Positions 1-7,782 are shown, counted from the first letter of the stretch. The stretch is 64,000 nucleotides of DNA from Flavobacterium album (GCF_003096035.1 NZ_CP029186.1:2617001-2681000), one strand, 5' to 3'. Numbers and translations: made by a program. Notes: generated from the sequence alone by a model not told the origin.

Positions 1-2
1 TT

Positions 3-749
3 GGCACTCCCGCGATGCTCTATAAAATTTCTAAAGACGGCAAAACCAGCAAAGAGGTATATTCCGAAAGCGGGGAGAAGGTGTTTTATGACAGCATGCA
101 ATTTTATAATGACAAAGACGGCATTGCGATGGGCGACCCTACAGATGGCTGCCTTTCTGTTATCACCACATCAGACGGCGGCAATACCTGGAAAAAGATC
201 AGTTGCGGCACCATGCCAAAAGTTGCTGAAGGCGAGGCGGCTTTTGCGGCAAGCAATACCAACCTCATTGTTAAGGAGAACAACACCTGGATCGTATCGG
301 GAGGGAAAAAATCAAGGGTATTCTTTTCGCCGGATAAAGGCAAAAGCTGGAAAGTGTATGATACTCCTATAATCCAGGGCACTGAAGCCGATGGAATATA
401 CTCAGCCGATTTTTATGATGAAAATACCGGCTTTGCAGTGGGCGGCAATTACGAAAAACCTGAAGCCAACACCGGCAATAAAATAATTACAGAAGACGGC
501 GGTAAGACCTGGGAAAAGATCGCTGACGGCAAAGGGTTTGGATATGCATCCTGTGTGCAGTTTATTCCCGGAAGCAATGGCGATGAGCTTATGACAGCAG
601 GGCCGTCAGGTATCTATTACTCCTATGACCGTGGCGCTACATGGAAAAAGATATTCAACGAAAAGAACTACCACACGCTGCGCTTTGCCGATGCCAAAAC
701 GGTTATCCTCGCCGGGCAAAAGAAGATCGTACGATTGAGGTTGAAGTAA
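3..749 (+). CDS. YCF48/BNR-repeat beta-propeller protein, 5' partial
   Basis: The reading frame is open from base 3, so the gene begins upstream of the window and only about the last 248 residues are present. Four Asp-box (BNR) motifs of the form S/T-x-D-x-G-x-T/S-W are visible: SDGGNTW, SPDKGKSW, TEDGGKTW and SYDRGATW, spaced about 50 residues apart. This is the pattern of sialidase/YCF48-type propeller blades, seen in flavobacterial proteins usually annotated as oxidoreductase or glycosyl hydrolase. No catalytic residues can be assigned from the fragment, so the substrate is unknown. The missing N-terminus would be expected to carry a signal peptide (family knowledge, not seen). It is followed by an intergenic inverted repeat, not by a clear rightward terminator. 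Confidence 0.8.
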   Translation, partial: GTPAMLYKISKDGKTSKEVYSESGEKVFYDSMQFYNDKDGIAMGDPTDGCLSVITTSDGGNTWKKISCGTMPKVAEGEAAFAASNTNLIVKENNTWIVSGGKKSRVFFSPDKGKSWKVYDTPIIQGTEADGIYSADFYDENTGFAVGGNYEKPEANTGNKIITEDGGKTWEKIADGKGFGYASCVQFIPGSNGDELMTAGPSGIYYSYDRGATWKKIFNEKNYHTLRFADAKTVILAGQKKIVRLRLK

Positions 750-755
750 ATTTTT

Positions 756-850
756 GCCACGAATTACACGAATTTTCACAAATTAAATTGAAAGGTCAAA
801 TTATAGATAGCAGTACTCAATTAGTTAAAATTCGTGTAATTGCGTGGCTA
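756..850. repeat. Intergenic inverted repeat, GCCACGAATTACAC family
   Basis: The left arm (756-780) contains GCCACGAATTACACGAATTT and the right arm (about 827-850) is its reverse complement with one extra base. The element lies between the YCF48-like gene and the leftward Spy-like gene and has no coding content. A second copy with perfect arms lies at 15791-15915, so this is a dispersed repeat family. Confidence 0.75.
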
Positions 851-865
851 AAAAAATATCAAAAA

Positions 866-887
866 CAAAAAAGGGGCCGAAGCCCCC
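866..887 (-). terminator. Rho-independent terminator of the sigma/anti-sigma operon
   Basis: On the minus strand, GGGGC-UUCG-GCCCC followed by a U tract (A-rich on the plus strand at 866-872) forms a classic hairpin with a UUCG tetraloop. It lies about 30 bases past the stop of the leftward gene at 917. Confidence 0.75.
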
Positions 888-916
888 AGAGTAACTAATA
901 CTTATCTAAAATTATT

Positions 917-1369
917 TTATCCTTTTTTATCCTTGTATTTACTAAGGAGCTTTTTATTAAAATCTTCCTCTGCTTTTTTCAATTTAAGTACTCTTGCCGG
1001 GCCTAATAAAGGCTTCATGTCGGTTACCAGCTTTTTGCGTAAGTTAAACAACTCCTCATCCGCATCTTCCAGTTGGTCAAGGTAAGACAACGCATCTTTT
1101 TCAGACATTTTATCAGGGCCGATCTCATCAATTTTTTTGATGAGCGGGCGCATCTTGTCGTGCTTTATTTTAAATTGCTTCTCTTCATAAGCATTATATA
1201 TCGGCCAGAATTTTTCCGATTCTTCAGAAGTTAGTTTGAGTTCCGTGGTAAGAAAAGATACCTTAAGCGCTTTTATTTGTGCCCACTTTTCTTTTTTATC
1301 CTTGCCGTCCTGGGCAAAAGCCCCAAGGGAAAAGACTAACAATAACGGTAATATCAGCTTCATTTTCAT
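917..1369 (-). CDS. Spy/CpxP-like periplasmic sensor protein
   Basis: A 150-residue protein with a signal peptide (hydrophobic stretch about 5-20, cleavage near AFAQ) and a highly charged, Lys/Glu-rich, predicted all-helical body. Size, helical character and position directly behind an ECF sigma factor and its anti-sigma factor match the Spy/CpxP-type periplasmic proteins that often accompany such pairs in Bacteroidota. It starts 2 bases after the upstream stop (1372), so translation is probably coupled. A UUCG hairpin terminator follows. The function as an envelope-stress sensor or chaperone is inferred from the family and the context. Confidence 0.7.
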   Translation of the reverse strand: MKMKLILPLLLVFSLGAFAQDGKDKKEKWAQIKALKVSFLTTELKLTSEESEKFWPIYNAYEEKQFKIKHDKMRPLIKKIDEIGPDKMSEKDALSYLDQLEDADEELFNLRKKLVTDMKPLLGPARVLKLKKAEEDFNKKLLSKYKDKKG

Positions 1370-1371
1370 AG

Positions 1372-1773
1372 TTATTCATTTAGGTCTATAGATTCATCAG
1401 AAAGGTATTCTTCAATGGCTTCATCGCTCACAGGGATCGACTGCTCGAGCTCTGCAATGTCCTGCGTATCGAGGTGCTGCATCAGGTCGTAGGAGTTAAT
1501 ATTCGTCTGGTAAGCAAGATAACTTTCAATTGCCTCGTCATCAGGCTGTGGGGTGGAAGTATTCGTTGTAAGGAAAACACCCAGCGTAAGCATTATTATG
1601 AATGAGGCCGCAACAGAGAGCCATACCGGCTTTCTTTTATACAACGGTATTACCTTAGCTTCCTGTTGGGGCAGCTGCTGCATGAGCCTTTCGGTAAAGC
1701 TGTCAAAATATCCATCGGGGGCTTTATATCCCGATGTTATCTTTGGTTCTTTATCTAATCTGAAATTGTTCAT
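1372..1773 (-). CDS. Anti-sigma-factor-like single-pass membrane protein
   Basis: A 133-residue protein with a polar N-terminal half (about 1-48), one transmembrane segment (about 49-69) and an acidic C-terminal tail rich in Asp and Glu. It sits between an ECF sigma factor gene (1804-2346) and a Spy-like gene, which is the usual place for a membrane anti-sigma factor that holds the sigma factor at the membrane. No classical zinc-binding anti-sigma motif (HxxxCxxC) is visible, so it belongs to the zinc-free type. The anti-sigma assignment rests on topology and gene order. Confidence 0.7.
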   Translation of the reverse strand: MNNFRLDKEPKITSGYKAPDGYFDSFTERLMQQLPQQEAKVIPLYKRKPVWLSVAASFIIMLTLGVFLTTNTSTPQPDDEAIESYLAYQTNINSYDLMQHLDTQDIAELEQSIPVSDEAIEEYLSDESIDLNE

Positions 1774-1803
1774 AGCAATAAGACTTATATATTGGTAAAA
1801 GGT

Positions 1804-2346
1804 TTAATGTGTATTGACGTAATCTTCTATTTTTTTCACGGCATGATGGTAGGACGCCTTAAGCGCCCCGACCGATGTGCCCAATATCTCGGATATATCC
1901 TCGTATTTCAGTTCTTCAAAATATTTCATCTTAAAGACAAGCTGCTGCTTTTCGGGCAGTGTGGCAACCGCCTGCTGGAGCTTTAGTTGCAACGCATCGC
2001 CTTCAAAATAATCATCTGCCTGCAGGTTCTGTATCGCTTTTTGCTGAACTTCTTCACTGCTGATGTTGTTCTTCTTCGCTTTTGATGTAATAAAGGTAAT
2101 TGCTTCGTTCGTGGCAATGCGGTAGATCCACGAGAACAGCTTGCTTTCGCCCTTAAAGTTCTTCAGGTTCTGGAAAACTTTTATAAAAGTGTTTTGCAGT
2201 ACGTCGTCCGTATCATCATGGTCATGCACAATAGTACGGATATGGCTGTACAACGGCCTGCTGTATTGCGATACAAGCTGCCTGAACGCAGTATTTTGCG
2301 TTGCCAGGTTGAGCAATTCCGTTATAAATGCCTTTTCGTCCTGCAA
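1804..2346 (-). CDS. RNA polymerase sigma-70 factor, ECF subfamily
   Basis: A 180-residue protein with the two conserved ECF parts: region 2 (about residues 30-90, with DDTDDVLQNTFIKVFQNL and FSWIYRIATNEAI) and region 4 (about 130-172, LPEKQQLVFKMKYFEELKY followed by the helix-turn-helix). It directs RNA polymerase to a stress or envelope regulon. Two downstream genes encode a membrane anti-sigma-like protein and a Spy-like periplasmic protein, forming a leftward three-gene unit. A -7 box TAACTTTA with an upstream TTTG (2370-2399) lies just before the start. Confidence 0.9.
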   Translation of the reverse strand: MQDEKAFITELLNLATQNTAFRQLVSQYSRPLYSHIRTIVHDHDDTDDVLQNTFIKVFQNLKNFKGESKLFSWIYRIATNEAITFITSKAKKNNISSEEVQQKAIQNLQADDYFEGDALQLKLQQAVATLPEKQQLVFKMKYFEELKYEDISEILGTSVGALKASYHHAVKKIEDYVNTH

Positions 2347-2369
2347 GTTGGAAACGTTTGTTATTTGAC

Positions 2370-2399
2370 TAAAGTTACGGCAAAAGGTTTAATTGCAAA
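2370..2399 (-). promoter_or_regulatory. Putative promoter of the ECF sigma operon
   Basis: On the minus strand a TTTG (2396-2399) is separated by 18 bases from TAACTTTA (2370-2377). This is close to the Bacteroidota consensus TTTG-N19-TAnnTTTG. It lies 24 bases upstream of the sigma factor start. Confidence 0.4.
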
Positions 2400-2462
2400 T
2401 TCCAAATAACAAATTCCAAGCTCCAAATCTCAAATAACAAAATCCAAATAACAAATATCAAA
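2391..2462. repeat. A-rich intergenic repeat, CCAAATAACAAATTCCAA family
   Basis: Tandem variants of CAAATTCCAAATAACAAA fill the space between the sigma operon promoter and the copper-binding gene. Related units in both orientations occur at 14429-14471 and 28661-28757. No coding content. Confidence 0.7.
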
Positions 2463-2521
2463 CCGTATATAAATTGGCTAACGTTTAACAGCCTTATAAC
2501 AGTAGGTGCTTTTTAGAAAAG

Positions 2522-2529
2522 GTAACTTT
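2522..2529 (+). promoter_or_regulatory. -7 promoter element TAACTTTG
   Basis: A perfect match to the TAnnTTTG box, 24 bases upstream of the ATG at 2554. It lies downstream of the earlier in-frame ATG at 2506, so the earlier start would not be on the transcript. Confidence 0.6.
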
Positions 2530-2553
2530 GTGATAAACCATAAAGTACTGACT

Positions 2554-2871
2554 ATGAAAAATTCAGCCATGATAGAAGCATGCCTTGCCTGCTTTGCCGC
2601 GTGCGAGATGTGCGCCACCGAGTGCATTAAAATGATAAGTGCCGACCACCTTCGTTGCATAGCGCTTTGCCGCGATTGTGCCGAAATTTGTGCGCTGTGT
2701 ATAAAGCTGGAGCAGCGTGATTCCGAATTCAGCCATGATGTGATGCAGCTTTGCGTTGAAAGTTGTACGGCATGTGCCGCGGAATGCGAAAAGTTCGCAG
2801 CCCATCACGACCACTGCAGGGAATGTGCCGAAGTCTGCCGTAAATGTGCGTCGGAATGCCAGGCAGCATAA
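2554..2871 (+). CDS. Four-helix bundle copper-binding protein (DUF326 family)
   Basis: A 105-residue cytosolic-type protein without a signal peptide, containing 19 cysteines spaced as CxxC, CxxxC and CxxCxxxC along predicted amphipathic helices. This is the pattern of DUF326 proteins (Csp-like copper storage proteins), where cysteines line the inside of a four-helix bundle and bind many Cu(I) ions. The start is set at ATG 2554 because a TAnnTTTG promoter lies at 2522-2529; the upstream ATG (2506) would precede the transcript. It appears monocistronic. A role in copper storage or resistance is known for the family and inferred here. Confidence 0.85.
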   Translation: MKNSAMIEACLACFAACEMCATECIKMISADHLRCIALCRDCAEICALCIKLEQRDSEFSHDVMQLCVESCTACAAECEKFAAHHDHCRECAEVCRKCASECQAA

Positions 2872-2920
2872 AATAACGATATCTTAAGTGTTCGGGTTTT
2901 ATTCTTACAGGTGCATAATG

Positions 2921-2928
2921 TACTTTTG
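2921..2928 (+). promoter_or_regulatory. -7 promoter element TACTTTTG
   Basis: A match to TAnnTTTG 15 bases upstream of the ATG at 2944. It overlaps the upstream in-frame extension starting at 2911 and therefore supports 2944 as the true start. Confidence 0.55.
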
Positions 2929-2943
2929 CATTTTAAGAAGACC

Positions 2944-3600
2944 ATGATAAATACCGTTATTTTCGATATGGACGGGGTGATCGTAGATACCGAACCTGTC
3001 CACTATTTTGCCTACCAGCAGCATTTCAAACATTTGGGTGTAGATGTTCCCGATGAAATGTATGCCACCTTTACCGGCAATTCTACTAAAAATGTGTACC
3101 AGAAACTGAAGGAGGCTTTTCAATTGCTTGATGAAGTCGATGGTTTGGTAGACTATAAGAGGGAACTTTTCAATAATGCCTTCGACCAGAAAGAGGACCT
3201 CGACCTGCTGCCCGGCGTAAAAGACCTGATCGTCGACCTTCACAGCAACGGCATGCAGCTGGTGTTAGCTTCTTCCTCTGCTAAAGTCACTATCGGGAGG
3301 GTATTCAGGCGTTTCGACCTGTATCCTTATTTCACGCACATTGTGAGTGGTGAGGATTTTCCAAAATCAAAGCCGCATCCTGCCATTTTTGAAAAGGCTG
3401 CTGAACTCTCCGGTTCGCCGAAAGAAGAATGCATCGTAATCGAAGACAGCACCAATGGTATTAAAGCCGCAAAAGCCGCCGATATCTTCTGCATTGGCTA
3501 CAAAAGCGAGAATGCTGTATTGCAGGAATTGGCGGAAGCCAATATGGTGATCAGTCATTTTAATGAGCTTAACTTTGAAAAGATAAAAAACATCATATAG
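2944..3600 (+). CDS. HAD-family hydrolase, beta-phosphoglucomutase-like (paralog 1)
   Basis: A 218-residue HAD phosphatase/phosphomutase. Motif I FDMDGVIVDTEP with the nucleophile and acid/base Asp pair is at the N-terminus, a helical cap follows, motif II is LASSSAK, and motif III/IV is KSKPHP...IEDSTNGIKAA. This layout fits the subfamily of beta-phosphoglucomutases and sugar-phosphate phosphatases. The next rightward gene (3711) encodes a close paralog with the same motifs, so the pair arose by tandem duplication. The substrate cannot be told from sequence; a small phosphosugar is the family expectation. The start at 2944 is set by the promoter at 2921-2928. Confidence 0.85.
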   Translation: MINTVIFDMDGVIVDTEPVHYFAYQQHFKHLGVDVPDEMYATFTGNSTKNVYQKLKEAFQLLDEVDGLVDYKRELFNNAFDQKEDLDLLPGVKDLIVDLHSNGMQLVLASSSAKVTIGRVFRRFDLYPYFTHIVSGEDFPKSKPHPAIFEKAAELSGSPKEECIVIEDSTNGIKAAKAADIFCIGYKSENAVLQELAEANMVISHFNELNFEKIKNII

Positions 3601-3604
3601 TTTT

Positions 3605-3700
3605 TAGTCACAGTTTTCAGGCTACAGTACCCTGCTTGTCAGTTCGAGCGCAGTCGAGAACCATACGTAAGCATCCCGACTGCGCTCGATGTGACAATAA
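3605..3700. repeat. Intergenic repeat with GAGCGCAGTCGAG / CTGCGCTCGA arms
   Basis: GTCAGTTCGAGCGCAGTCGA (from about 3638) and the facing CATCCCGACTGCGCTCGATG (3672-3691) form an imperfect inverted repeat between the two HAD paralogs. It is preceded by a TTTTTAGTCACAGTTTTCAG unit similar to one at about 39520-39550. A related CGACTGCGCTCAATATGACA element lies at 34322-34341. Confidence 0.7.
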
Positions 3701-3710
3701 ACAAATAAAA

Positions 3711-4388
3711 ATGAAAAAAGCCGTAATATTCGATATGGATGGGGTAGTGGTGAATACTGAGCCAATTGGTTACGGTGCTAACCAGAAGCTATATAAGGCA
3801 TTGGGCATTACCGTGCCGGATGATGTATATGCCACATTCATAGGGAACTCTGATAAGAATATCATCCAGAAGCTAAAAGACCTTTACCCGATAGAAAAGA
3901 CACACGAAGAGCTACTGAAAGAAAAATACAAATACTACTTCGAGGCATTTGATAACGCCACCGATCTGGCTTTGCTCCCCGGCGTAAAGGATCTTATTAT
4001 GAACTTACACAGCAACGGAATGAAACTGCTGTTAGCCTCTTCGGCATCCAAGAGAAAAATAGAAAAGGTATTTACCCGTTTCGGGCTGCATCCTTATTTT
4101 GATGCAACCATAAGCGGAGAGGATTTTGAGTTCTCTAAGCCAAATCCTGCTATTTTCCTTGAAGCCGTTGAAAGGTCGGGCTTTACAAAAGAAGAATGTA
4201 TCATTATTGAGGACAGCACCAACGGCATCAAAGCCGCAAAAGCTGCCGGTGTCTATTGCATTGGTTACAAGAGCGAGCACTCGATGGGGCAGGATACCTC
4301 ACTGGCCAATAAGGTTATAACTGATTTCAGCGAACTTGATTTCTGGAATATACAGAAATTAGCCCCCCAACCCCCTAGGGGGGAGTAG
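3711..4388 (+). CDS. HAD-family hydrolase, beta-phosphoglucomutase-like (paralog 2)
   Basis: A 225-residue tandem paralog of the preceding HAD protein, with FDMDGVVVNTEP as motif I, LASSASKRK as motif II, and FSKPNPAIF...IEDSTNGIKAAKAAG as motifs III and IV. The fourth residue after GVVV is Asn where paralog 1 has Asp, but both nucleophile-region aspartates (DMD) are kept. The start at 3711 places FDMDG near the N-terminus as in the family; an upstream in-frame ATG at 3636 falls in repeat DNA. The last residues (LAPQPPRGE) are encoded by a GC-rich intergenic repeat that supplies the stop codon, so the C-terminus has been rewritten by repeat DNA. Confidence 0.83.
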   Translation: MKKAVIFDMDGVVVNTEPIGYGANQKLYKALGITVPDDVYATFIGNSDKNIIQKLKDLYPIEKTHEELLKEKYKYYFEAFDNATDLALLPGVKDLIMNLHSNGMKLLLASSASKRKIEKVFTRFGLHPYFDATISGEDFEFSKPNPAIFLEAVERSGFTKEECIIIEDSTNGIKAAKAAGVYCIGYKSEHSMGQDTSLANKVITDFSELDFWNIQKLAPQPPRGE

Positions 4389-4422
4389 CAACAGTGGTGC
4401 CCCCTTTGGGGGATGGGGGCTT
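4361..4422. repeat. GC-rich intergenic palindromic repeat (AGCCCCCCAACCCCC...GGGGGCTTA)
   Basis: Outer arms TTAGCCCCCCA and TGGGGGCTTAA enclose two smaller palindromes, CCCCCTAGGGGG and CCCCCTTTGGGGG. The element sits between the convergent HAD and photolyase genes and overlaps the 3' ends of both. It may act as a bidirectional terminator. Confidence 0.75.
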
Positions 4423-5719
4423 AACTCACAGCTTCCTTATATACCTTCAGTGCCCGTTCCCGCGCTTCTTTATGGTCAACGATTGGGAGGTAATTCATTT
4501 CCTGGAATTCCGGTACCCATTGCTTTATATATCGTAGGTCTTTATCGAATTTCTTTATCTGTTCCGAAGGGTTGAATATCCTGAAATAAGGCGCCGCATC
4601 CACACCGCCACCCGATGCCCATTGCCAATTGCCTACATTGCTCGACTGTTCATAATCCAGTAGTTTTTGGGCAAAATAAGCCTCGCCGCGCCGCCAGTCA
4701 ATGAGCAGGTGCTTACATAAAAAGCTTGCCGTTATCATGCGCACACGGTTGTGCATGAAGCCGGTGGCATTCATCTGCCGCATCCCTGCATCTACAATAG
4801 GGTAGCCGGTCTTTCCTTCACACCAGGCTTTAAAGTCGGCATCATTATAGAGCCATTTTACATTGTCGTATTTTGGGCGGAAGCTTTTGGTCACGGTTTC
4901 GGGGAAATGCCATAAAATCTGCATGAAGAATTCACGCCATATCAGTTCGTTCAGGAAAGTACCGTTGCTGCTCTCCAATGCTTTTTTAACCAATTCACGT
5001 ATGCTTACCGCACCAAACCGCAAGTAGGGACTTAGCTTTGATGTGCCATCAATTGCCGGAAAATTGCGTGTATCTTCATAATTATCAATCAGCGAATGCG
5101 AAATATTGTATGGCGCAGGTTTAATATCTGATTCCGTAAAACCGATATCGTTCAGGCTTAAAAAAGGGTAGGAATGAATGGCGATATTCTCAGCTGTCAG
5201 TTTTTCATGATGCTGAACGATAGCCTCTTTTTTGAAACGCTCTTTCCAACGTTTCATGTAAGGGGTATATACCACATAAGGCGAGCCGTCATCTTTTACC
5301 ACTTCATCCCTTTCAAAGATCACCTGGTCTTTAAAGGTTTTAAGAGCAATGTTTTTAGCCGCCAGCAACTCCTGTATCTCTTTATCCCTTTTAATAGCAT
5401 ACGGCTCGTAGTCGTGATTGGTATAAACCGCCCCTACGTTGTGTTTGGAAACCAGTTCTTCAAACACTGCTTCGGGCTTATCATAAAAGACCGCAAGTGA
5501 GCGACCGGACTTTTTGAGTTCCGACTGTATGCCTTCCAAAAGCGACATGATGAACGTCACGCGCGCATCATCCTTTGGCAGCTCATCTAATATTTTCTTA
5601 TCAAAAATAAAAATAGGCAGCACTTTCCTGCCTGATGCCAGTGCGGCATGGAGTCCGGTGTTATCTTCTGTCCGCAGGTCGCGGCGAAACCAGAATATGT
5701 TTATTGCTTCTCCTTCCAT
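4421..5719 (-). CDS. phr: Deoxyribodipyrimidine photolyase / cryptochrome family flavoprotein
   Basis: A 432-residue protein of normal class I photolyase length. The N-terminal alpha/beta antenna domain (about 1-130) begins with IFWFRRDLRTEDN. The C-terminal FAD-binding half (about 190-430) has the conserved WREFF, GYPIVDAGMRQMNATGFMHN, RVRMITASFL and NWQWASGGGVDAAPYFRIFN motifs. It repairs UV-induced cyclobutane pyrimidine dimers with light using reduced FAD; a cryptochrome-like role cannot be excluded. It overlaps the stop of the upstream SRPBCC gene by 19 bases, so the two are co-transcribed, a pairing common in Flavobacteriaceae. Confidence 0.9.
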   Translation of the reverse strand: MEGEAINIFWFRRDLRTEDNTGLHAALASGRKVLPIFIFDKKILDELPKDDARVTFIMSLLEGIQSELKKSGRSLAVFYDKPEAVFEELVSKHNVGAVYTNHDYEPYAIKRDKEIQELLAAKNIALKTFKDQVIFERDEVVKDDGSPYVVYTPYMKRWKERFKKEAIVQHHEKLTAENIAIHSYPFLSLNDIGFTESDIKPAPYNISHSLIDNYEDTRNFPAIDGTSKLSPYLRFGAVSIRELVKKALESSNGTFLNELIWREFFMQILWHFPETVTKSFRPKYDNVKWLYNDADFKAWCEGKTGYPIVDAGMRQMNATGFMHNRVRMITASFLCKHLLIDWRRGEAYFAQKLLDYEQSSNVGNWQWASGGGVDAAPYFRIFNPSEQIKKFDKDLRYIKQWVPEFQEMNYLPIVDHKEARERALKVYKEAVS

Positions 5720-6171
5720 TCGCCAAATAACTCAATTAATTTCTTTTCCCTGTATGCGAAAATTTCCTTTAGCTTCGGCCTGACCAGGAAAGGATGCACC
5801 AGCCTGCCCAGGAATCCCATCGGGATTTTGTAATGCACAATGTCTTCCATCTCCACGCCACCCGGAATTTCTTTTAAAAAATGCTTGTGGTGCCAGAAGG
5901 AGTAGGGGCCGTAGCGCTGCTCGTCTACAAAAAAGCTTTTGTCAACCACATGGGTAATTTCGGTAACCCATTGCAATTTTATGCCCAGTACGGGCGTTAC
6001 AATATAATGGATGATTTGCCCGGGATACATCGCGCGGTCATCGCCGGAAAGGGTTTTGAATCCCATAGAATCAGGCGTTATCACTGCAAGGTTTTTCGGG
6101 TCGGAAATAAAATCCCACGCTTCCTGCAATGATACAGGCAGCTTTTGTTTTGTATGTAGGGTGTATAGCAT
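5701..6171 (-). CDS. SRPBCC (START/Bet v1-like) family protein
   Basis: A 156-residue soluble protein of the SRPBCC fold: an N-terminal strand (LYTLHTKQKLPVSLQEAWDF) followed by SDPKNLAVITP, the usual start of cyclase/dehydrase-like SRPBCC proteins. The start at 6171 is preferred over 6204 because family members begin right before this strand. It directly precedes and overlaps the photolyase gene. The bound ligand is unknown; such proteins bind hydrophobic small molecules. Confidence 0.8.
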   Translation of the reverse strand: MLYTLHTKQKLPVSLQEAWDFISDPKNLAVITPDSMGFKTLSGDDRAMYPGQIIHYIVTPVLGIKLQWVTEITHVVDKSFFVDEQRYGPYSFWHHKHFLKEIPGGVEMEDIVHYKIPMGFLGRLVHPFLVRPKLKEIFAYREKKLIELFGEWKEKQ

Positions 6172-6276
6172 AGCATCGAAATAATTAATTGGTGAAGTTA
6201 GCAATCTGAAGCCATAATTCTTAAAATTTCTATAGGAATTTTAACTTTTTTTAACAGTCGTAAAATCATTAATCAC

Positions 6277-6284
6277 TAATTTCG
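6277..6284 (+). promoter_or_regulatory. -7-like promoter element TAATTTCG
   Basis: One mismatch to TAnnTTTG, 33 bases upstream of the DUF2911 start at 6317, in an A/T-rich region. Confidence 0.35.
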
Positions 6285-6316
6285 CAGTTGCAAACATTTA
6301 AATAAAATACAGAATC

Positions 6317-7174
6317 ATGAAGAAAATATTTGTTACTGCAGCCCTTGTGCTGGCGTTTATGGTGACCGGACAGGCGCAGATCGTAACGCCGCAGGCCAGC
6401 CCGAAAGCAGTTATCGAGCAGAAAGTAGGCCTTACAGATGTTAAAATCGAATATTCCCGCCCGAGTGCAAGGGGAAGGTCGGTTTACGGGGAACTTGTAC
6501 CATTCGGAAGAATGTGGAGGACAGGCGCTAATGCTAACACGATCATCAGCTTTAGCAATGATGTGGTAATAGCCGGAAAAACGCTTAAGGCAGGCCATTA
6601 TGCGCTATATACGCAACCAAAAGCGGACAGCTGGGATGTGATCTTCTATAACGATACGAACAACTGGGGCCTTCCTGAAAAATATGATGACAGCAAAGAA
6701 GTATTGCGCGCATCGGTTAAACCGGAGTTCCTTTCACGCCCTGTAGAAACGCTTACTATAGGCGTTAACGGACTTGACAATGACTATGCTTTCCTTGAGA
6801 TCGCGTGGGAAAAAACAATGATAGCGCTTAAATTTGAAGTGCCTACCAAAAAAATGGCCATGCAGAGCATCGATGCAGTGATCAGTGGGCCATCAGCTAA
6901 CGACCTTTTCTCAGCTGCGCAGTATTACTACCAGTCCAACGGCGACCAGAACAAAGCATTGGTATGGATGAACCAGGCTATTGCCAAGTTCCCTAATTCG
7001 GCTGATGTGCCATTCTACTTCCTAAGGCAGAAATCATTGATCCAGGCCAAGCTGGGTGACAAGAAAGGCGCTATTGAAACCGCTAAACTATCGCTTGCTG
7101 CATCAGAAAAAGCGGGTAATGCTGATTATGTAAAAATGAACAAAGACTCTATAAACGAGTGGAGCAGAAAATAA
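6317..7174 (+). CDS. DUF2911 domain-containing secreted protein
   Basis: A 285-residue protein with a signal peptide (about 1-21, ending ...VTGQAQ). The DUF2911 domain (about 22-170) is recognisable from KVGLTDVKIEYSRPSARGR, FGRMWRTGANANT and AGHYALYTQP. The C-terminal third (about 185-285) looks like a TPR-type helical repeat (QYYYQSNGDQNKALVWMNQA). The function of DUF2911 is unknown; it is common in secreted proteins of Bacteroidota. A hairpin terminator follows at 7196-7225. The last codons plus this terminator are duplicated 665 bases downstream, with a decayed copy of the C-terminus at 7783-7839. Confidence 0.88.
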   Translation: MKKIFVTAALVLAFMVTGQAQIVTPQASPKAVIEQKVGLTDVKIEYSRPSARGRSVYGELVPFGRMWRTGANANTIISFSNDVVIAGKTLKAGHYALYTQPKADSWDVIFYNDTNNWGLPEKYDDSKEVLRASVKPEFLSRPVETLTIGVNGLDNDYAFLEIAWEKTMIALKFEVPTKKMAMQSIDAVISGPSANDLFSAAQYYYQSNGDQNKALVWMNQAIAKFPNSADVPFYFLRQKSLIQAKLGDKKGAIETAKLSLAASEKAGNADYVKMNKDSINEWSRK

Positions 7175-7223
7175 TTGTTTATCACTATTGTGAGGAACGG
7201 CTGCCGGAAGGTGGCCGTTTTTT
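7118..7223. repeat. Left copy of a 106-base direct repeat (DUF2911 3' end plus terminator)
   Basis: This segment recurs at 7783-7888, offset 665 bases. The last 66 bases (7158-7223 against 7823-7888) differ at three positions; the upstream part is more diverged but keeps codon alignment. The two copies flank the AT-rich gene at 7278. Confidence 0.85.
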
Positions 7224-7225
7224 TT
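7196..7225 (+). terminator. Terminator of the DUF2911 gene
   Basis: AACGGC(tg)CC-GGAA-GG(tg)GCCGTT hairpin followed by a run of eight T. It starts 22 bases after the stop codon. Confidence 0.8.
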
Positions 7226-7277
7226 GTATATTTTCATAATTTAGTAGGTTATAAAATAATCATCAAATAAAATAATT

Positions 7278-7777
7278 ATGAAAATAATATACTTCTTATT
7301 AATTGTTTTTCTTACAGGATCAAATTATGATGCAATAATAGGTGGACTTTCAAAGAACTATATCTTTTTGTATGATACAATGGGTTCAATTGATTATTTT
7401 GAAGCTTTTAATACCAATGAAAAAAAATACCAAGAAGATAAAAAAATGTATCAACAATCGGTAAAAGATTTTTTTGATGCAGATAAAACAATAATAGATT
7501 TCTTATTGAAATACGAAACGGATACTCTTTATTATTCTCAATGGATACGAACTCGTAATCCGTACTCGTCGAATTTAAAGAAATATGATCTTATGACAAA
7601 TTCTGATAATGCTCTGGCACTTATAGATAACTATTTGACTCAAAAAGACAGCATTATTATTACTCCCCATTTTGAAAAAATAAGCTACTCGCGGTTTAAA
7701 TTTTTTTACGCAAAAAAAAAAATTTAAAGAAAGACGATTTAAAAAAAGCCTATAAAGAATTCCTGGGGAAATTATAA
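7278..7777 (+). CDS. Small AT-rich secreted hypothetical protein, frameshifted at a poly-A run
   Basis: As given, the frame runs from 7278 to a stop at 7725-7727 (149 residues), ending right behind a run of 11 A (7712-7722). Shifting back by one base there (equivalent to a 12th A) continues the frame for 18 more codons, with a charged, plausible C-terminus (NLKKDDLKKAYKEFLGKL) and a stop at 7775-7777. The N-terminus has a short hydrophobic signal-like stretch (about 3-15). The body is Lys/Asp/Tyr-rich and I recognise no family. Base composition is clearly more AT-rich than that of the neighbours, and it sits between two copies of the DUF2911 3' end, so it is probably a later insertion. Confidence 0.55.
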
Positions 7778-7782
7778 CATAA

